Positions 1 through 8,239 of a stretch of DNA of 64,000 bases are shown piece after piece. The first letter of the stretch is position 1. The number at the start of each line of letters is the position of its first letter. Made by a program: the position numbers and the translations under genes. This DNA is from Paenibacillus sp. 32352 (GTDB lineage: Bacteria; Bacillota; Bacilli; Paenibacillales; NBRC-103111): positions 62,001 to 126,000 of the forward strand of contig NZ_MZNT01000018.1 in assembly GCF_002042965.1 (NCBI RefSeq). The letters are read 5' to 3'. The notes beneath the pieces are model-generated. The model worked only from the letters and a program-made list of their open reading frames with translations. It did not search any database and was not told the DNA's origin.

Positions 1-973
1 CGGCCAGCAGTAAAACGATGGCAACCGGAGTGCTGTGAATCCAGGGGAAAACGAAGATCAGCGCCGCCATAATATAGCCGAAATGAACGGACCTGAAAAA
101 TTGCTTGAGTTGAACGAGCTTGGGCGCCAGGAAAGCACCGGCAATGATGCCTATGGATGTCGTGGCAAGGATTAGGGATACTTGAACGTCATCGGAGCGA
201 AAGCCTAGCGAGATTGGAATCCAGGCTAAGACAGCAGTCCGGAGAACAGCGGAGCTCATCCAGAAGGCTCCTGTCCCGATAAGGGAAAATTGCGTCACCG
301 GGTTGCGGAACAATTGCGCAGCGCTTTTGTAAAACCGCAATGCTTCTTGAGAATATTGAATCGTCGAGTCCCCTTGAATTCTGGGGATCCGGAACGTCAT
401 GCACAGCGATATGGCGTACAGACCGGCACACACCAGAGCCGATACGATGGATGGGGCGGCGGCAACGATGGCTCCGCCTCCGCCGATCCCTGTGAGAATG
501 GCCAGAATGGTATAGGCTTCAATTCGGGAGTTCGCCTTGAACAGCTCCTGCTCATTGGCAGTAAGCTCAGGCAGAATCCCGTACTTGGCGGGTGAATAGA
601 CGACGGCTCCGATGCCGACGGTAAAATAACATAGCATAAGCATCACGATGCTGGAGGAATCTACTATGAGGAGCAGGGCAATGCCGAGCAGCTTAAGGGC
701 ATTGCCGGCCACAAGAACCATAGCCTTAGGATATTTATCCGCAAAGGGCCCGACGAAGGGAGCAAGCAGAATGTAAGGGAGAAAGAAGGCCATACTCACC
801 AAGGCCAGTGATTCGGCGGAAAAGCCGTTATGAGTCAGCAGCCCGGATATTACGAGCAGAGACATATTATCGGCGAAGGCTGATAAAAACTGGGTGACGT
901 ACAGCGCATTTAAGGCTTTAGGCCGGGTTAGCTTCGCTGCCGGTTCCTTGGTCATTGGCAGGCTGGGATTCAT
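1..973 (-). CDS. lplT: LplT-like MFS lysophospholipid transporter (C-terminus cut by window edge)
   Basis: Translating the minus strand from the ATG at 973 gives an open frame to base 1 (324 codons) starting MNPSLPMTKEP, followed by many hydrophobic helices and the motif PFVGPFADKYP, typical of the MFS loop 2-3 region. A GGAGTGGA ribosome site precedes the ATG. The start lies inside the end of aas, a 56 bp overlap in another frame, so the two are translationally linked. Neighbour and topology match the LplT-Aas pair of Gram-negative bacteria, in which LplT flips lysophospholipids inward and Aas reacylates them. The substrate is inferred from that neighbour. The C-terminus lies outside the window. 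Confidence 0.85.
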   Translation of the reverse strand, partial: MNPSLPMTKEPAAKLTRPKALNALYVTQFLSAFADNMSLLVISGLLTHNGFSAESLALVSMAFFLPYILLAPFVGPFADKYPKAMVLVAGNALKLLGIALLLIVDSSSIVMLMLCYFTVGIGAVVYSPAKYGILPELTANEQELFKANSRIEAYTILAILTGIGGGGAIVAAAPSIVSALVCAGLYAISLCMTFRIPRIQGDSTIQYSQEALRFYKSAAQLFRNPVTQFSLIGTGAFWMSSAVLRTAVLAWIPISLGFRSDDVQVSLILATTSIGIIAGAFLAPKLVQLKQFFRSVHFGYIMAALIFVFPWIHSTPVAIVLLLA

Positions 974-3101
974 GGGATTCCACTCCTTTGTGTAGAGAAG
1001 CATTGAATTGCTTGGTTAAGTTTACGTAGTCGGTTTTGCCGCTGCCGAGCAGCGGGAGCTTATCTATCGTTTCCATACGCGACGGGCACAGCAGCGGAGA
1101 AGAGCCTTTGGACGCCATATAGGTCTTCAGCTGCTGAAGGCTGCAGCCCGGCTTCGTCACGAACAGCACGATCCGTTCGCCCTTGCGTCCATCAGGCGCG
1201 CTTATCGCTGCAAGAGACAGCGCCGGATCGTCGAAGCATGCAGCGGCCAGCTCCTCCACCTGTTGGAGAGAGACCATCTCTCCGCCGATTTTGGCGAATC
1301 GCTTCAATCTGGCTTGTATCGTTACGAAGCCTTGTGCGTCCAGCTCCACAATATCGCCGCAGTCATACCATTCCGGGCAGGGGACAAAGCCTTTGCCGTG
1401 AATCATATAGCCCTTCATTACGTTAGGTCCTTGAATATGAAGGCTGCCTCCCGTTTCAATTCCGGGTACGGGCTCGACCTTACAGCGCAAGCCCGGCAGA
1501 ATCCGGCCCACCGTTCCCTCCTTATAGGCGAGAGGGGAATTGATCGAAATGACCGGCGACGCCTCGGTCGTGCCGTAGCCTTCCAGGATCCGGATGCCGA
1601 ATTTGCGGCCCCACATCTCCCTTACTTCCTCCTTCAGCTTCTCCGCCCCGGCTACGACGTAGCGCAGGGTATGAAAATCATACGGATGTGCAGCCCGGCC
1701 GTAACCGGCCAAAAAGGTGGAGGTTCCGAACAGGATCGTCGCCTTGCGGTCGTATACGATTTCCGGAATAACACGGTAATGCAGGGGACTCGGGTATAGA
1801 ATGACCGGCACGCCGGTAAGCAGCGGCAGCAAAGTCCCTACGGTAAGGCCAAAGCTGTGAAACATCGGCATCGCATTGAACAACATATCCGATGAGTTGA
1901 AATCAAAGACGGCTTTGGCCTGATGAATGTTGGCATACAGCTGCTCGTGTCCGAGAACGACGCCCTTGGGCTTGCTCTCGCTGCCTGAGGTGAACAGGAT
2001 GACCTCTCGCACCCCTTGAGCGGCTTTTCGCCCGGTCCAGCGATCCAACAGACCCGCAAGCTTATCGGTCAGCCCGACGGATGCTTTGACATCCTCAAGG
2101 TAGAGGAGGCGGCACCGTTCGGCCAGCGCCGCGGCGGTCGCTTCCAGCTTGGCGGCTGCGATAAATTGGCGAGAGGTAAGGATCGTCTTGAAGCCTGCAG
2201 TCTCACATGCATCGAGAAGGCTTTGCTGTCCGGATGAGAAATTCATCATGGCCGGGGTAATTCCAAGCCGAAACAGGGCGAATAGAGCGATCGCATGACC
2301 GATCGAATTCGGAAGCAGCACGCCGGCCGTAGGCTGGGATGCCAGGGCAGGCTCCAGCTTGCGGGCAAAGATGTGTGAGGCCGTGATCAGCTTGCTGTAC
2401 GTGAGGCGCTGCGTAAGATCCTCGCAGATGATTCGCTGCTTTCCATGGAGAGAGGCCTGATAGACCAGCTCGTCGAACAAGTTGATATTCGGCTTCAGCC
2501 TGCTCTGCGTTAACAGCTCTTGAAGCGCCAGCATAATCGTATCGGCCGCTTGCTCCTTTTGCCTTTTCATGGACTGGTTCGGCTGAGCTTCGATGGCGAA
2601 GGCATCGCCGATTTGAATGCTGATTTCCGGAAACCATACGGTTTTTATTTTGCTGCCGATATAAGACAGCTTGGAGCGCTCAGCGCCGTTAATCGCGATC
2701 GGAACGAGGCGCGCGCCTGTTTTTAATGCTATATAGGCAATGCCGGTATAAATTTTCATCAATCCGCCGGTTGTAGTGATGCGTCCTTCGGGAAAAAGCA
2801 CGAGCGGCACGCCGCTTTGTACTGTCTTAACCATAGTTCTGACGGAGTACGGATTTAAAGGGTCTACGGTAATATGCCTGCGAAGCTTGAGGGCTAGCCG
2901 GAACCGTTTGGCGATCTTGGTGTTGACCACAAATGCAGCTTCATCCGGCAAATATGCGGCCAGCAGGACCGCGTCCAGAAGCGATACATGGTTCGGCATA
3001 AGGATGGTCGGCCGGCTGAAGTCGAGCTTCTCCAGGCCGGTTATTTTCAATTTAAAGCATAGGCGGAATATCATCTTCAGGATTGCAATAAGGATAGGCA
3101 T
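918..3101 (-). CDS. aas: Bifunctional acyltransferase / acyl-ACP synthetase (Aas-like)
   Basis: 727 residues in two domains. The N-terminal PlsC-type acyltransferase has the catalytic HX4D motif at H38-D43 and FPEGR at 103-107. The C-terminal ANL adenylate-forming domain has TSGSESKPKG at 371-380 and a downstream GYGTTEASP motif. In the Aas family the ANL domain activates a fatty acid onto ACP and the PlsC domain transfers it to the sn-2 position of a lysophospholipid at the inner membrane face. The length is close to the E. coli enzyme. An AGAGGAG site lies just upstream of the ATG. It is followed by overlapping lplT, which supports a phospholipid recycling role. Confidence 0.88.
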   Translation of the reverse strand: MPILIAILKMIFRLCFKLKITGLEKLDFSRPTILMPNHVSLLDAVLLAAYLPDEAAFVVNTKIAKRFRLALKLRRHITVDPLNPYSVRTMVKTVQSGVPLVLFPEGRITTTGGLMKIYTGIAYIALKTGARLVPIAINGAERSKLSYIGSKIKTVWFPEISIQIGDAFAIEAQPNQSMKRQKEQAADTIMLALQELLTQSRLKPNINLFDELVYQASLHGKQRIICEDLTQRLTYSKLITASHIFARKLEPALASQPTAGVLLPNSIGHAIALFALFRLGITPAMMNFSSGQQSLLDACETAGFKTILTSRQFIAAAKLEATAAALAERCRLLYLEDVKASVGLTDKLAGLLDRWTGRKAAQGVREVILFTSGSESKPKGVVLGHEQLYANIHQAKAVFDFNSSDMLFNAMPMFHSFGLTVGTLLPLLTGVPVILYPSPLHYRVIPEIVYDRKATILFGTSTFLAGYGRAAHPYDFHTLRYVVAGAEKLKEEVREMWGRKFGIRILEGYGTTEASPVISINSPLAYKEGTVGRILPGLRCKVEPVPGIETGGSLHIQGPNVMKGYMIHGKGFVPCPEWYDCGDIVELDAQGFVTIQARLKRFAKIGGEMVSLQQVEELAAACFDDPALSLAAISAPDGRKGERIVLFVTKPGCSLQQLKTYMASKGSSPLLCPSRMETIDKLPLLGSGKTDYVNLTKQFNASLHKGVESHESQPANDQGTGSEANPA

Positions 3102-3409
3102 CGTGATCGACTCCTCTTTTGTTGGACTGGCTCTTAATACCTGGTGCTAATTGATACTTGTATTGTATACGCAGCGCATGCAAAAGAAGAGTACTAACTT
3201 TTTATAGTACCTTATCAAGAAAAGATCGAAGCAAGCCTACCAAAAGAAGGGGGCTGTGAAAGTGGGGTGAAAAGCGGCGGGAGCATGCCAAAGTCCGGCT
3301 TTAACGCGCAGAGCTGCGAGTCTAAGCCGGTTGAAGGCAGGTGAAGCCCTATTTGCCGGAGAGCAGGCGGATGGCTTCTAAGAAGCTCGTAAAATATCCT
3401 ACGACAGCT
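3102..3409. other. Intergenic stretch with a non-terminator hairpin
   Basis: No credible gene in this 308 bp gap. It must carry the aas promoter, but no convincing -35/-10 pair was picked out. A nested inverted repeat sits at 3295-3330 (outer arms CCGGCTT/AAGCCGG, inner CGCAG/CTGCG). It lacks a T-run, so it is not a clear intrinsic terminator. A second inverted repeat, CCTACG/GTAGG, spans the stop codon of the LD-carboxypeptidase gene around 3396-3430. Confidence 0.4.
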
Positions 3410-4336
3410 CTAACGAGCGCTTACCGTAGGCTCCGTTATGGTTAATGCAGTATTGACGGTATCAAGATTGACGGTTGCGCCGATCGGCACGGCGGCCTTG
3501 TAGATGCCATGGGCTGCGGAGAGACGGGTAAGCAGCGGTTTTCCGAGCGGGACGATGACCTCATTGATGAGATCGTCGTAAGTTTTGCCGTAGGAAGCCT
3601 CGCAATTGGTGCATTCCCCCATAACGATGCCGATGCAATCGGCGAATTTGCCGGCCAGCTTCAAATGATTGATCATCCGGTATACCCGGTTGATTTGCTC
3701 GTGCGTCTCTTCAAGGAACAAGATACATCCGCGGGTATCGATTTCATAAGGGGTGCCGAGCGTGTCTACGAGGGAGGTAAGGTTACCGCCTACGATCGGT
3801 CCCGTTACGTTGCCGGGTACTTTGGACACCATCGGTATTCCCTGAGGATTTTGAATCGTCTTGGGGTAGGCCGTAGATGAGATCAAGCCGAAAAATTGAT
3901 CGAAATTGTAAGGCGGCGTGTCCGTTCGAAAGTTAAGCAGCATTAAACTGGAGAACGTAATCAAATTGCTGAATTGATACAATGCATTCAACAGTACGGT
4001 GACATCGCTGTATCCGGACAAAATTTTCGGATTCGAGGCGATAAAGCGGTAATCCAGATAAGGCAGTATTCCCGCGATGCCTACGCCCCCTCGGACAGGC
4101 AATATCAACCGTACCTTGGAATCGGCGAACATATTCATCAGATCGAATGCCCGTTGCTCATCGGTCCCCGACAAAAATCCGTTATCGGCGTAGACATAAT
4201 TGCCGAGAACAACCTCGAACCCCATAGTTCTCAATATCGCTACTGCATTGTTGATATCGGCGGCAGGAAGCGGGCTACCTAGACTTACGACTCCAACAGT
4301 GTCTCCGGGCAGCAATAGAGGCGGTTTTATGGCCAT
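3410..4336 (-). CDS. LD-carboxypeptidase (peptidase family S66, LdcA/MccF type)
   Basis: 308 residues, normal for S66 enzymes. The nucleophile is predicted in the LSGYSD motif (S110). The Glu of the triad lies in LFLEE (209-210) and the His in SAAHG (H276); the spacing matches the Ser-Glu-His arrangement of LdcA. Family members cleave the L,D bond after meso-diaminopimelate in tetrapeptides, recycling cell-wall peptides in the cytosol. MccF relatives instead hydrolyse peptide-nucleotide antibiotics, and the sequence alone does not separate these roles. There is no signal peptide. The gene stands alone between aas and the ger operon. Confidence 0.85.
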   Translation of the reverse strand: MAIKPPLLLPGDTVGVVSLGSPLPAADINNAVAILRTMGFEVVLGNYVYADNGFLSGTDEQRAFDLMNMFADSKVRLILPVRGGVGIAGILPYLDYRFIASNPKILSGYSDVTVLLNALYQFSNLITFSSLMLLNFRTDTPPYNFDQFFGLISSTAYPKTIQNPQGIPMVSKVPGNVTGPIVGGNLTSLVDTLGTPYEIDTRGCILFLEETHEQINRVYRMINHLKLAGKFADCIGIVMGECTNCEASYGKTYDDLINEVIVPLGKPLLTRLSAAHGIYKAAVPIGATVNLDTVNTALTITEPTVSAR

Positions 4337-4532
4337 GCGAATAACCTCCCACAGTATACTCTGTCATTCCGGTCGTTCATACTCCCTGTTCCTATATCTA
4401 TGCCGCGTTGCCAATAAATAATAGTGTAGTGGAGCTTAGTCGGAAAAGAGGGATATACAATGGAATAGCTCAAACATTAGGGGAGGGGTAAGACCAGGTT
4501 GTTGGGTAAATCTGTATAGCGGAAAAATGCTC

Positions 4533-4552
4533 GGCTTGCCCTAAGGCAAGCC
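4533..4552 (-). terminator. Terminator at the end of the ger operon
   Basis: GGCTTGCC (4533-4540) pairs with GGCAAGCC (4545-4552). Read on the minus strand it is followed by GAGCATTTTT. The hairpin overlaps the TAG stop of the last ger gene. Confidence 0.6.
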
Positions 4553-5647
4553 GGACGCTAGTCTTCTTCTTTTCTTGAACATCATAGTTGCATAGAGGAT
4601 GACCGGGATGAGGATTTGAAAAATCGGGAACAGCTTGAGACTTACATGAAAGCCTATTGAAATGTGATACGTATAGTTAGGCTCCAAAAAGGCGGCGATT
4701 AAAATGAGCAGCCCAACCGGCCACACCCATCGCTGGTAGGCGATAGAGGTCATGCTGGCCAGACTAATCACCGCGCATAAATAGAAGAGGATCATCTTCA
4801 TAAACAGGCCGATATAGATTAGGAGCGATACAAAAACATCCAGCCGCTCAAAAACACGCGCGATGGAGATCAGCTGCACAGCCTGCAGAAAGGGCAGAGA
4901 GCTCATAGCTGCAAGGCTTGAACCCAGAATGGCTATAATGATTGCATTCATAAAAATCAGAAACAAGGCAACGGCGGCATAAGCGGCCGTGTAGGGCTTA
5001 AGAGGAACGGTTTGCTCGCTGTTTGATGACCATAGCATCAAAAAGACAATCGTCTGTCCGAACGGAAACGAGACGATGTCAGGGAATGCGGCCTTGAGAA
5101 TAGGCAGGGGCCCATTCTCCATGATGGGAGCAAGCTTCTCGAAATGAACGATATTGGCGACAAGCAAGAGAAAGAGCAGAAAGGCATAGCTCAAAACAAC
5201 CAAGGGCAATAAAATTTCAGAGATGCGAAAGATGACCTCTATCCCCTTGTATACGCCATAAGCCCCTATAATCAGAACAGTCATCATGGTTACAATCATC
5301 GGGGTTCTCGTCAGCAGCGACATGGACATAAACTCCCCGAAATCCCGGACATTGCGCATCGATTCATAGCTGAAGTAGAGAACGTACAGCAATCCGAGAA
5401 TCGTACCGATGGTGCGGCCGTAATGGAGGATCAGCATTTGAGTCAGATTGAGCCCGGGCTCCTTGCGCTGGATCGCAATAAAGAGCTGTAAAAGCAGAAG
5501 CCCGAAGACCGCAGCGAATGCCATGGCCAGCCATGCGTCCTGTTTGGCCTTGCTCCCCAGGAAAAACAAGGGCGTACTGCCGATTTCGAACAGGATGATC
5601 ATGTAAGCGATTTGGTTGGTGGATATGCGTACCGTGTTCATGGTCAT
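4541..5647 (-). CDS. Germinant receptor B subunit (GerAB/GerKB family), second copy
   Basis: 368 residues from the ATG at 5647, with about ten hydrophobic helices and the GerAB/amino-acid-permease-like N-terminus (ISTNQIAYMIILFEIG). An open frame extends further upstream, but the start is set by a TGATG stop-start overlap with the preceding small gene and a GGGAGG site inside that gene. GerAB-type proteins sit in the spore inner membrane and recognise germinants. This is the second B-type subunit in the operon, so the receptor may exist in two B variants or need both. It is the last gene of the unit. Confidence 0.85.
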   Translation of the reverse strand: MTMNTVRISTNQIAYMIILFEIGSTPLFFLGSKAKQDAWLAMAFAAVFGLLLLQLFIAIQRKEPGLNLTQMLILHYGRTIGTILGLLYVLYFSYESMRNVRDFGEFMSMSLLTRTPMIVTMMTVLIIGAYGVYKGIEVIFRISEILLPLVVLSYAFLLFLLLVANIVHFEKLAPIMENGPLPILKAAFPDIVSFPFGQTIVFLMLWSSNSEQTVPLKPYTAAYAAVALFLIFMNAIIIAILGSSLAAMSSLPFLQAVQLISIARVFERLDVFVSLLIYIGLFMKMILFYLCAVISLASMTSIAYQRWVWPVGLLILIAAFLEPNYTYHISIGFHVSLKLFPIFQILIPVILYATMMFKKRRRLASGLP

Positions 5648-5889
5648 CAGGTCGTCGGGCCTCCCATCACATGTTCTATCCATTTGCCTACCGGTAAAAA
5701 CAGGATTTGGACGGGGGCGATAACCGACAGCTGCGGCCAGTCGAACAGCTTACTGAGGGTTAAATAAGCACACCATCCGATGAGACCTGCATACAAGAAA
5801 AGCTCCCGGGCAGAACCTTGCTTGAGCATAGAGCGGATACCGAGAAATAGAACCGCAGCGTAGAATGCAAGCCATCCCGTTACAAGCAT
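5647..5889 (-). CDS. Small two-helix membrane protein, candidate receptor D subunit
   Basis: 80 residues: one hydrophobic helix at about 3-18, a second at about 30-45, then a short tail ending KWIEHVMGGPTT. It sits between the C-subunit gene (3 bp gap) and the second B-subunit gene (TGATG overlap), so it is certainly translated with the receptor. Some Bacillus ger operons carry a fourth gene for a two-helix 'D' protein that tunes germination, and size and topology agree. Homology was not checked, so the D-subunit name is an inference from context. Confidence 0.7.
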   Translation of the reverse strand: MLVTGWLAFYAAVLFLGIRSMLKQGSARELFLYAGLIGWCAYLTLSKLFDWPQLSVIAPVQILFLPVGKWIEHVMGGPTT

Positions 5890-5892
5890 CTA

Positions 5893-7113
5893 TCATTCTT
5901 CCTTATCCTTGTTCAAATTCTTGAATGATTTGTTGCTGAGCCCCACTCTGTCCATTGAAATGCGTACGGAAGGCTTAAGCTCGATTTGGGCGAATTCGGA
6001 TTCCCAATCATCTTTCATCCGTTTCCATTCCTTAGGGTAGGTTCGATGAATGATATCCGCAAAGCCCAGAATGTCAACCCGGAGCTTGCGCACGGTTTGC
6101 CAAGAGGCATTCACCAGTTGCGTAACCTCCTTTTGCAGCTGCTTCTCAAGCTCCTTGACCACCTTGGGATCAGACAGGTCCAGATTACACTCGGTTTCAA
6201 GCAAATGGCCTTTGCTTTTAATATCTACCTCCATGATGTAATGCCCGTTTGCCATGCGGGGACGCAGCTTGGTCTTGGACGATAGCAACCGGAAGGAGGA
6301 ATTATACTTTTTTTGCCCTGACGGCATGCAGGAGAAGGAGAGAGTGGTTGATTTTACTTTATTTATAATGAACGATACCCCAAGCCCCTGCTCCTGTGGT
6401 ATCCAGCCTGTCAGCTTATCTCCTTTCATGACGGCCAGATCGCCCAATCTGACTTTGGAGAGATACGTTGATTTCTTCAAAGAATCCATAGAGGTTTCAC
6501 CCTTACCTCCGCTTAGCAGAATTTCCGGGATGATCCCGCTCTTCGCGTCGCTTGTCATAGACATGGCGAGCTCGTACATCATCACTCCTGGCAGCATAGA
6601 GCCATTTCGGCTTTCGTTTAACATCGTTTGGCGTATGCTCTGGCCCGGGATTTTTTCCAGATGGCTCAGTTGTTCGAGAATGGTGCGCGCCTTCCCTCTT
6701 GCAATCAGCATGCTCACCGTTTCGCGGGCGTCGGGATTACGGTAATGCAGGTCGAGAATTTCGCTGATGCCGTGACGGGCTACCTCCTCGCTGAGGATGA
6801 GAATATTATTGTGCGCAAAAAAGATTTGCCTCGGAGTTTCCGTCGTACTCTGACTTACTGCTTCCCGAATCGTGCGGCCGCGGGTAGAGAAGACGGATAC
6901 GGGCGATTGACTGCTTCCGCCTCCGGTAATGCCGCTGGCAGACGATATGGCCGAAGGGATGACCACCTGGTAGGATATGATCCAATCTTCCCCCTCCTTG
7001 TCCATGCTGGTGGCTGAGGTTATGGAGAGCTCGTTCAGCTCGGTCCGGTTCCAGCAGCCGTTTAGAGGGATGCATAACAAAGCGAGAAGACAGCATAAGG
7101 CGCAAGCTTTCAC
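5893..7113 (-). CDS. Germinant receptor C subunit, Ger(x)C lipoprotein
   Basis: 406 residues with a lipoprotein signal whose lipobox LNGC places the lipidated Cys at C20. The mature start, CWNRTELNEL, is the Ger(x)C hallmark. The start ATG at 7113 overlaps the stop of the preceding B-subunit gene by 4 bp (ATGA). GerC-type proteins are anchored on the outer face of the spore inner membrane and are needed for receptor assembly. Length and the three-domain appearance are normal. It lies between B and the small D-like gene in one polycistron. Confidence 0.92.
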   Translation of the reverse strand: MKACALCCLLALLCIPLNGCWNRTELNELSITSATSMDKEGEDWIISYQVVIPSAISSASGITGGGSSQSPVSVFSTRGRTIREAVSQSTTETPRQIFFAHNNILILSEEVARHGISEILDLHYRNPDARETVSMLIARGKARTILEQLSHLEKIPGQSIRQTMLNESRNGSMLPGVMMYELAMSMTSDAKSGIIPEILLSGGKGETSMDSLKKSTYLSKVRLGDLAVMKGDKLTGWIPQEQGLGVSFIINKVKSTTLSFSCMPSGQKKYNSSFRLLSSKTKLRPRMANGHYIMEVDIKSKGHLLETECNLDLSDPKVVKELEKQLQKEVTQLVNASWQTVRKLRVDILGFADIIHRTYPKEWKRMKDDWESEFAQIELKPSVRISMDRVGLSNKSFKNLNKDKEE

Positions 7114-8219
7114 GGGAGCTTACCTCCTTCCATAGCTTTAGGCTTGAAGAGGCTTAGAGCAAGCCAGATCAGGAGCGGGAGCAAGACATTGAACGTCAAA
7201 ATAAAAGGGGTTAACGGGTACATGGTAAAGTGGATGAAGTCCGATGACCTCGGCCAAAAATAATATGTGCTAAGCAGCGCAAATAAAGCAAGGGCAAAGG
7301 AAAAGGGCTTCTCGTTACGAACGTGGAACGTCCGGATAAAGCAGTGAAGGGCGCAAAACATAAAAATGGATATTTTTACATACATCAGACAAATCCATAT
7401 GGAAATAAACAAAATATCGATCCGCTCCAGAAAGCTCCCCAGCCGGATGATGCTGATTACATTAAAAGTAGGATAGGACATCAGCGAAACCAGGCGAGGT
7501 CCGAATAAGGTGACGGCTGAGACGACAATCAGTCCCAGCTCAATGCCTGTAAGAATGATCCCCCATGATCCGATTCTTCCCGCTTCGGCAGATCGGTTCA
7601 GAAAAGGCGCAAGGATCAGCAGGACGGATACCTCGGACAGCCAGCTGGACGGAATGAAGCCGCCTTGCACTATCGTAGAAATCGGATGCTCCCAAACGGG
7701 AAGCAGAAACTCGGGATGAATGTCCTTGAGCACCAGGATGGTGGTGATAAACAGAACGACAACGGACATCATGAAGACGATGATATTAATCCTTGCAATC
7801 ACTTCAATTCCGCAGCTTACGGCGTACATGGCAACGGCTATAGTAACGAGGAGCAGGACGAAGACCGGCGTTCTGGTAAGCACATTTTCCGCCAAAAAAT
7901 TCACGAATTCCCGAGTAATGATTAAGGTCGCGATAAAGTAATAATAGCCCAGCAGGAAGCCGGTCCCGGTCCCTGCCCAGGTGCCAAGGCGAAGGGAGAG
8001 CCAGTCTACGAACGACACGGACGAGGACGGGGTTTGTCTGCAAATCTGACCGGTCATATAGGCAACACCTATTCCAATAGCGGTGGCCAAGGCGAGTGAG
8101 ATCCACGCATCCTGGCCGGATGCTTGAACGACGATGCTCGGAACCGTCAATATGGCTGTAGGGATAATAGAGCTCATAACCAGCAGGATGGCTTGAAAGG
8201 ATGATATTTTTTGAATCAT
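7110..8219 (-). CDS. Germinant receptor B subunit (GerAB/GerKB family), first copy
   Basis: 369 residues from the ATG at 8219 (MIQKISSFQAILLV). The frame stays open to 8342, but a GGGAGGAGG site 5 bp before 8219 and the GerAB-like N-terminus fix the start. About ten transmembrane helices are visible. It begins about 20 bp after the A-subunit stop and overlaps the C-subunit start by 4 bp. It is a transporter-like germinant-binding subunit. Sequence differs clearly from the second B copy at 4541-5647, so this is not a recent tandem duplication. Confidence 0.88.
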   Translation of the reverse strand: MIQKISSFQAILLVMSSIIPTAILTVPSIVVQASGQDAWISLALATAIGIGVAYMTGQICRQTPSSSVSFVDWLSLRLGTWAGTGTGFLLGYYYFIATLIITREFVNFLAENVLTRTPVFVLLLVTIAVAMYAVSCGIEVIARINIIVFMMSVVVLFITTILVLKDIHPEFLLPVWEHPISTIVQGGFIPSSWLSEVSVLLILAPFLNRSAEAGRIGSWGIILTGIELGLIVVSAVTLFGPRLVSLMSYPTFNVISIIRLGSFLERIDILFISIWICLMYVKISIFMFCALHCFIRTFHVRNEKPFSFALALFALLSTYYFWPRSSDFIHFTMYPLTPFILTFNVLLPLLIWLALSLFKPKAMEGGKLP

Positions 8220-8239
8220 GAGTCCTCCTCCCACTTCCT

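Noticed and set aside
189..595. Short frames at the window start on both strands
   Set aside because: They are shadows of the lplT-like gene, which is open through the whole interval in its own frame.
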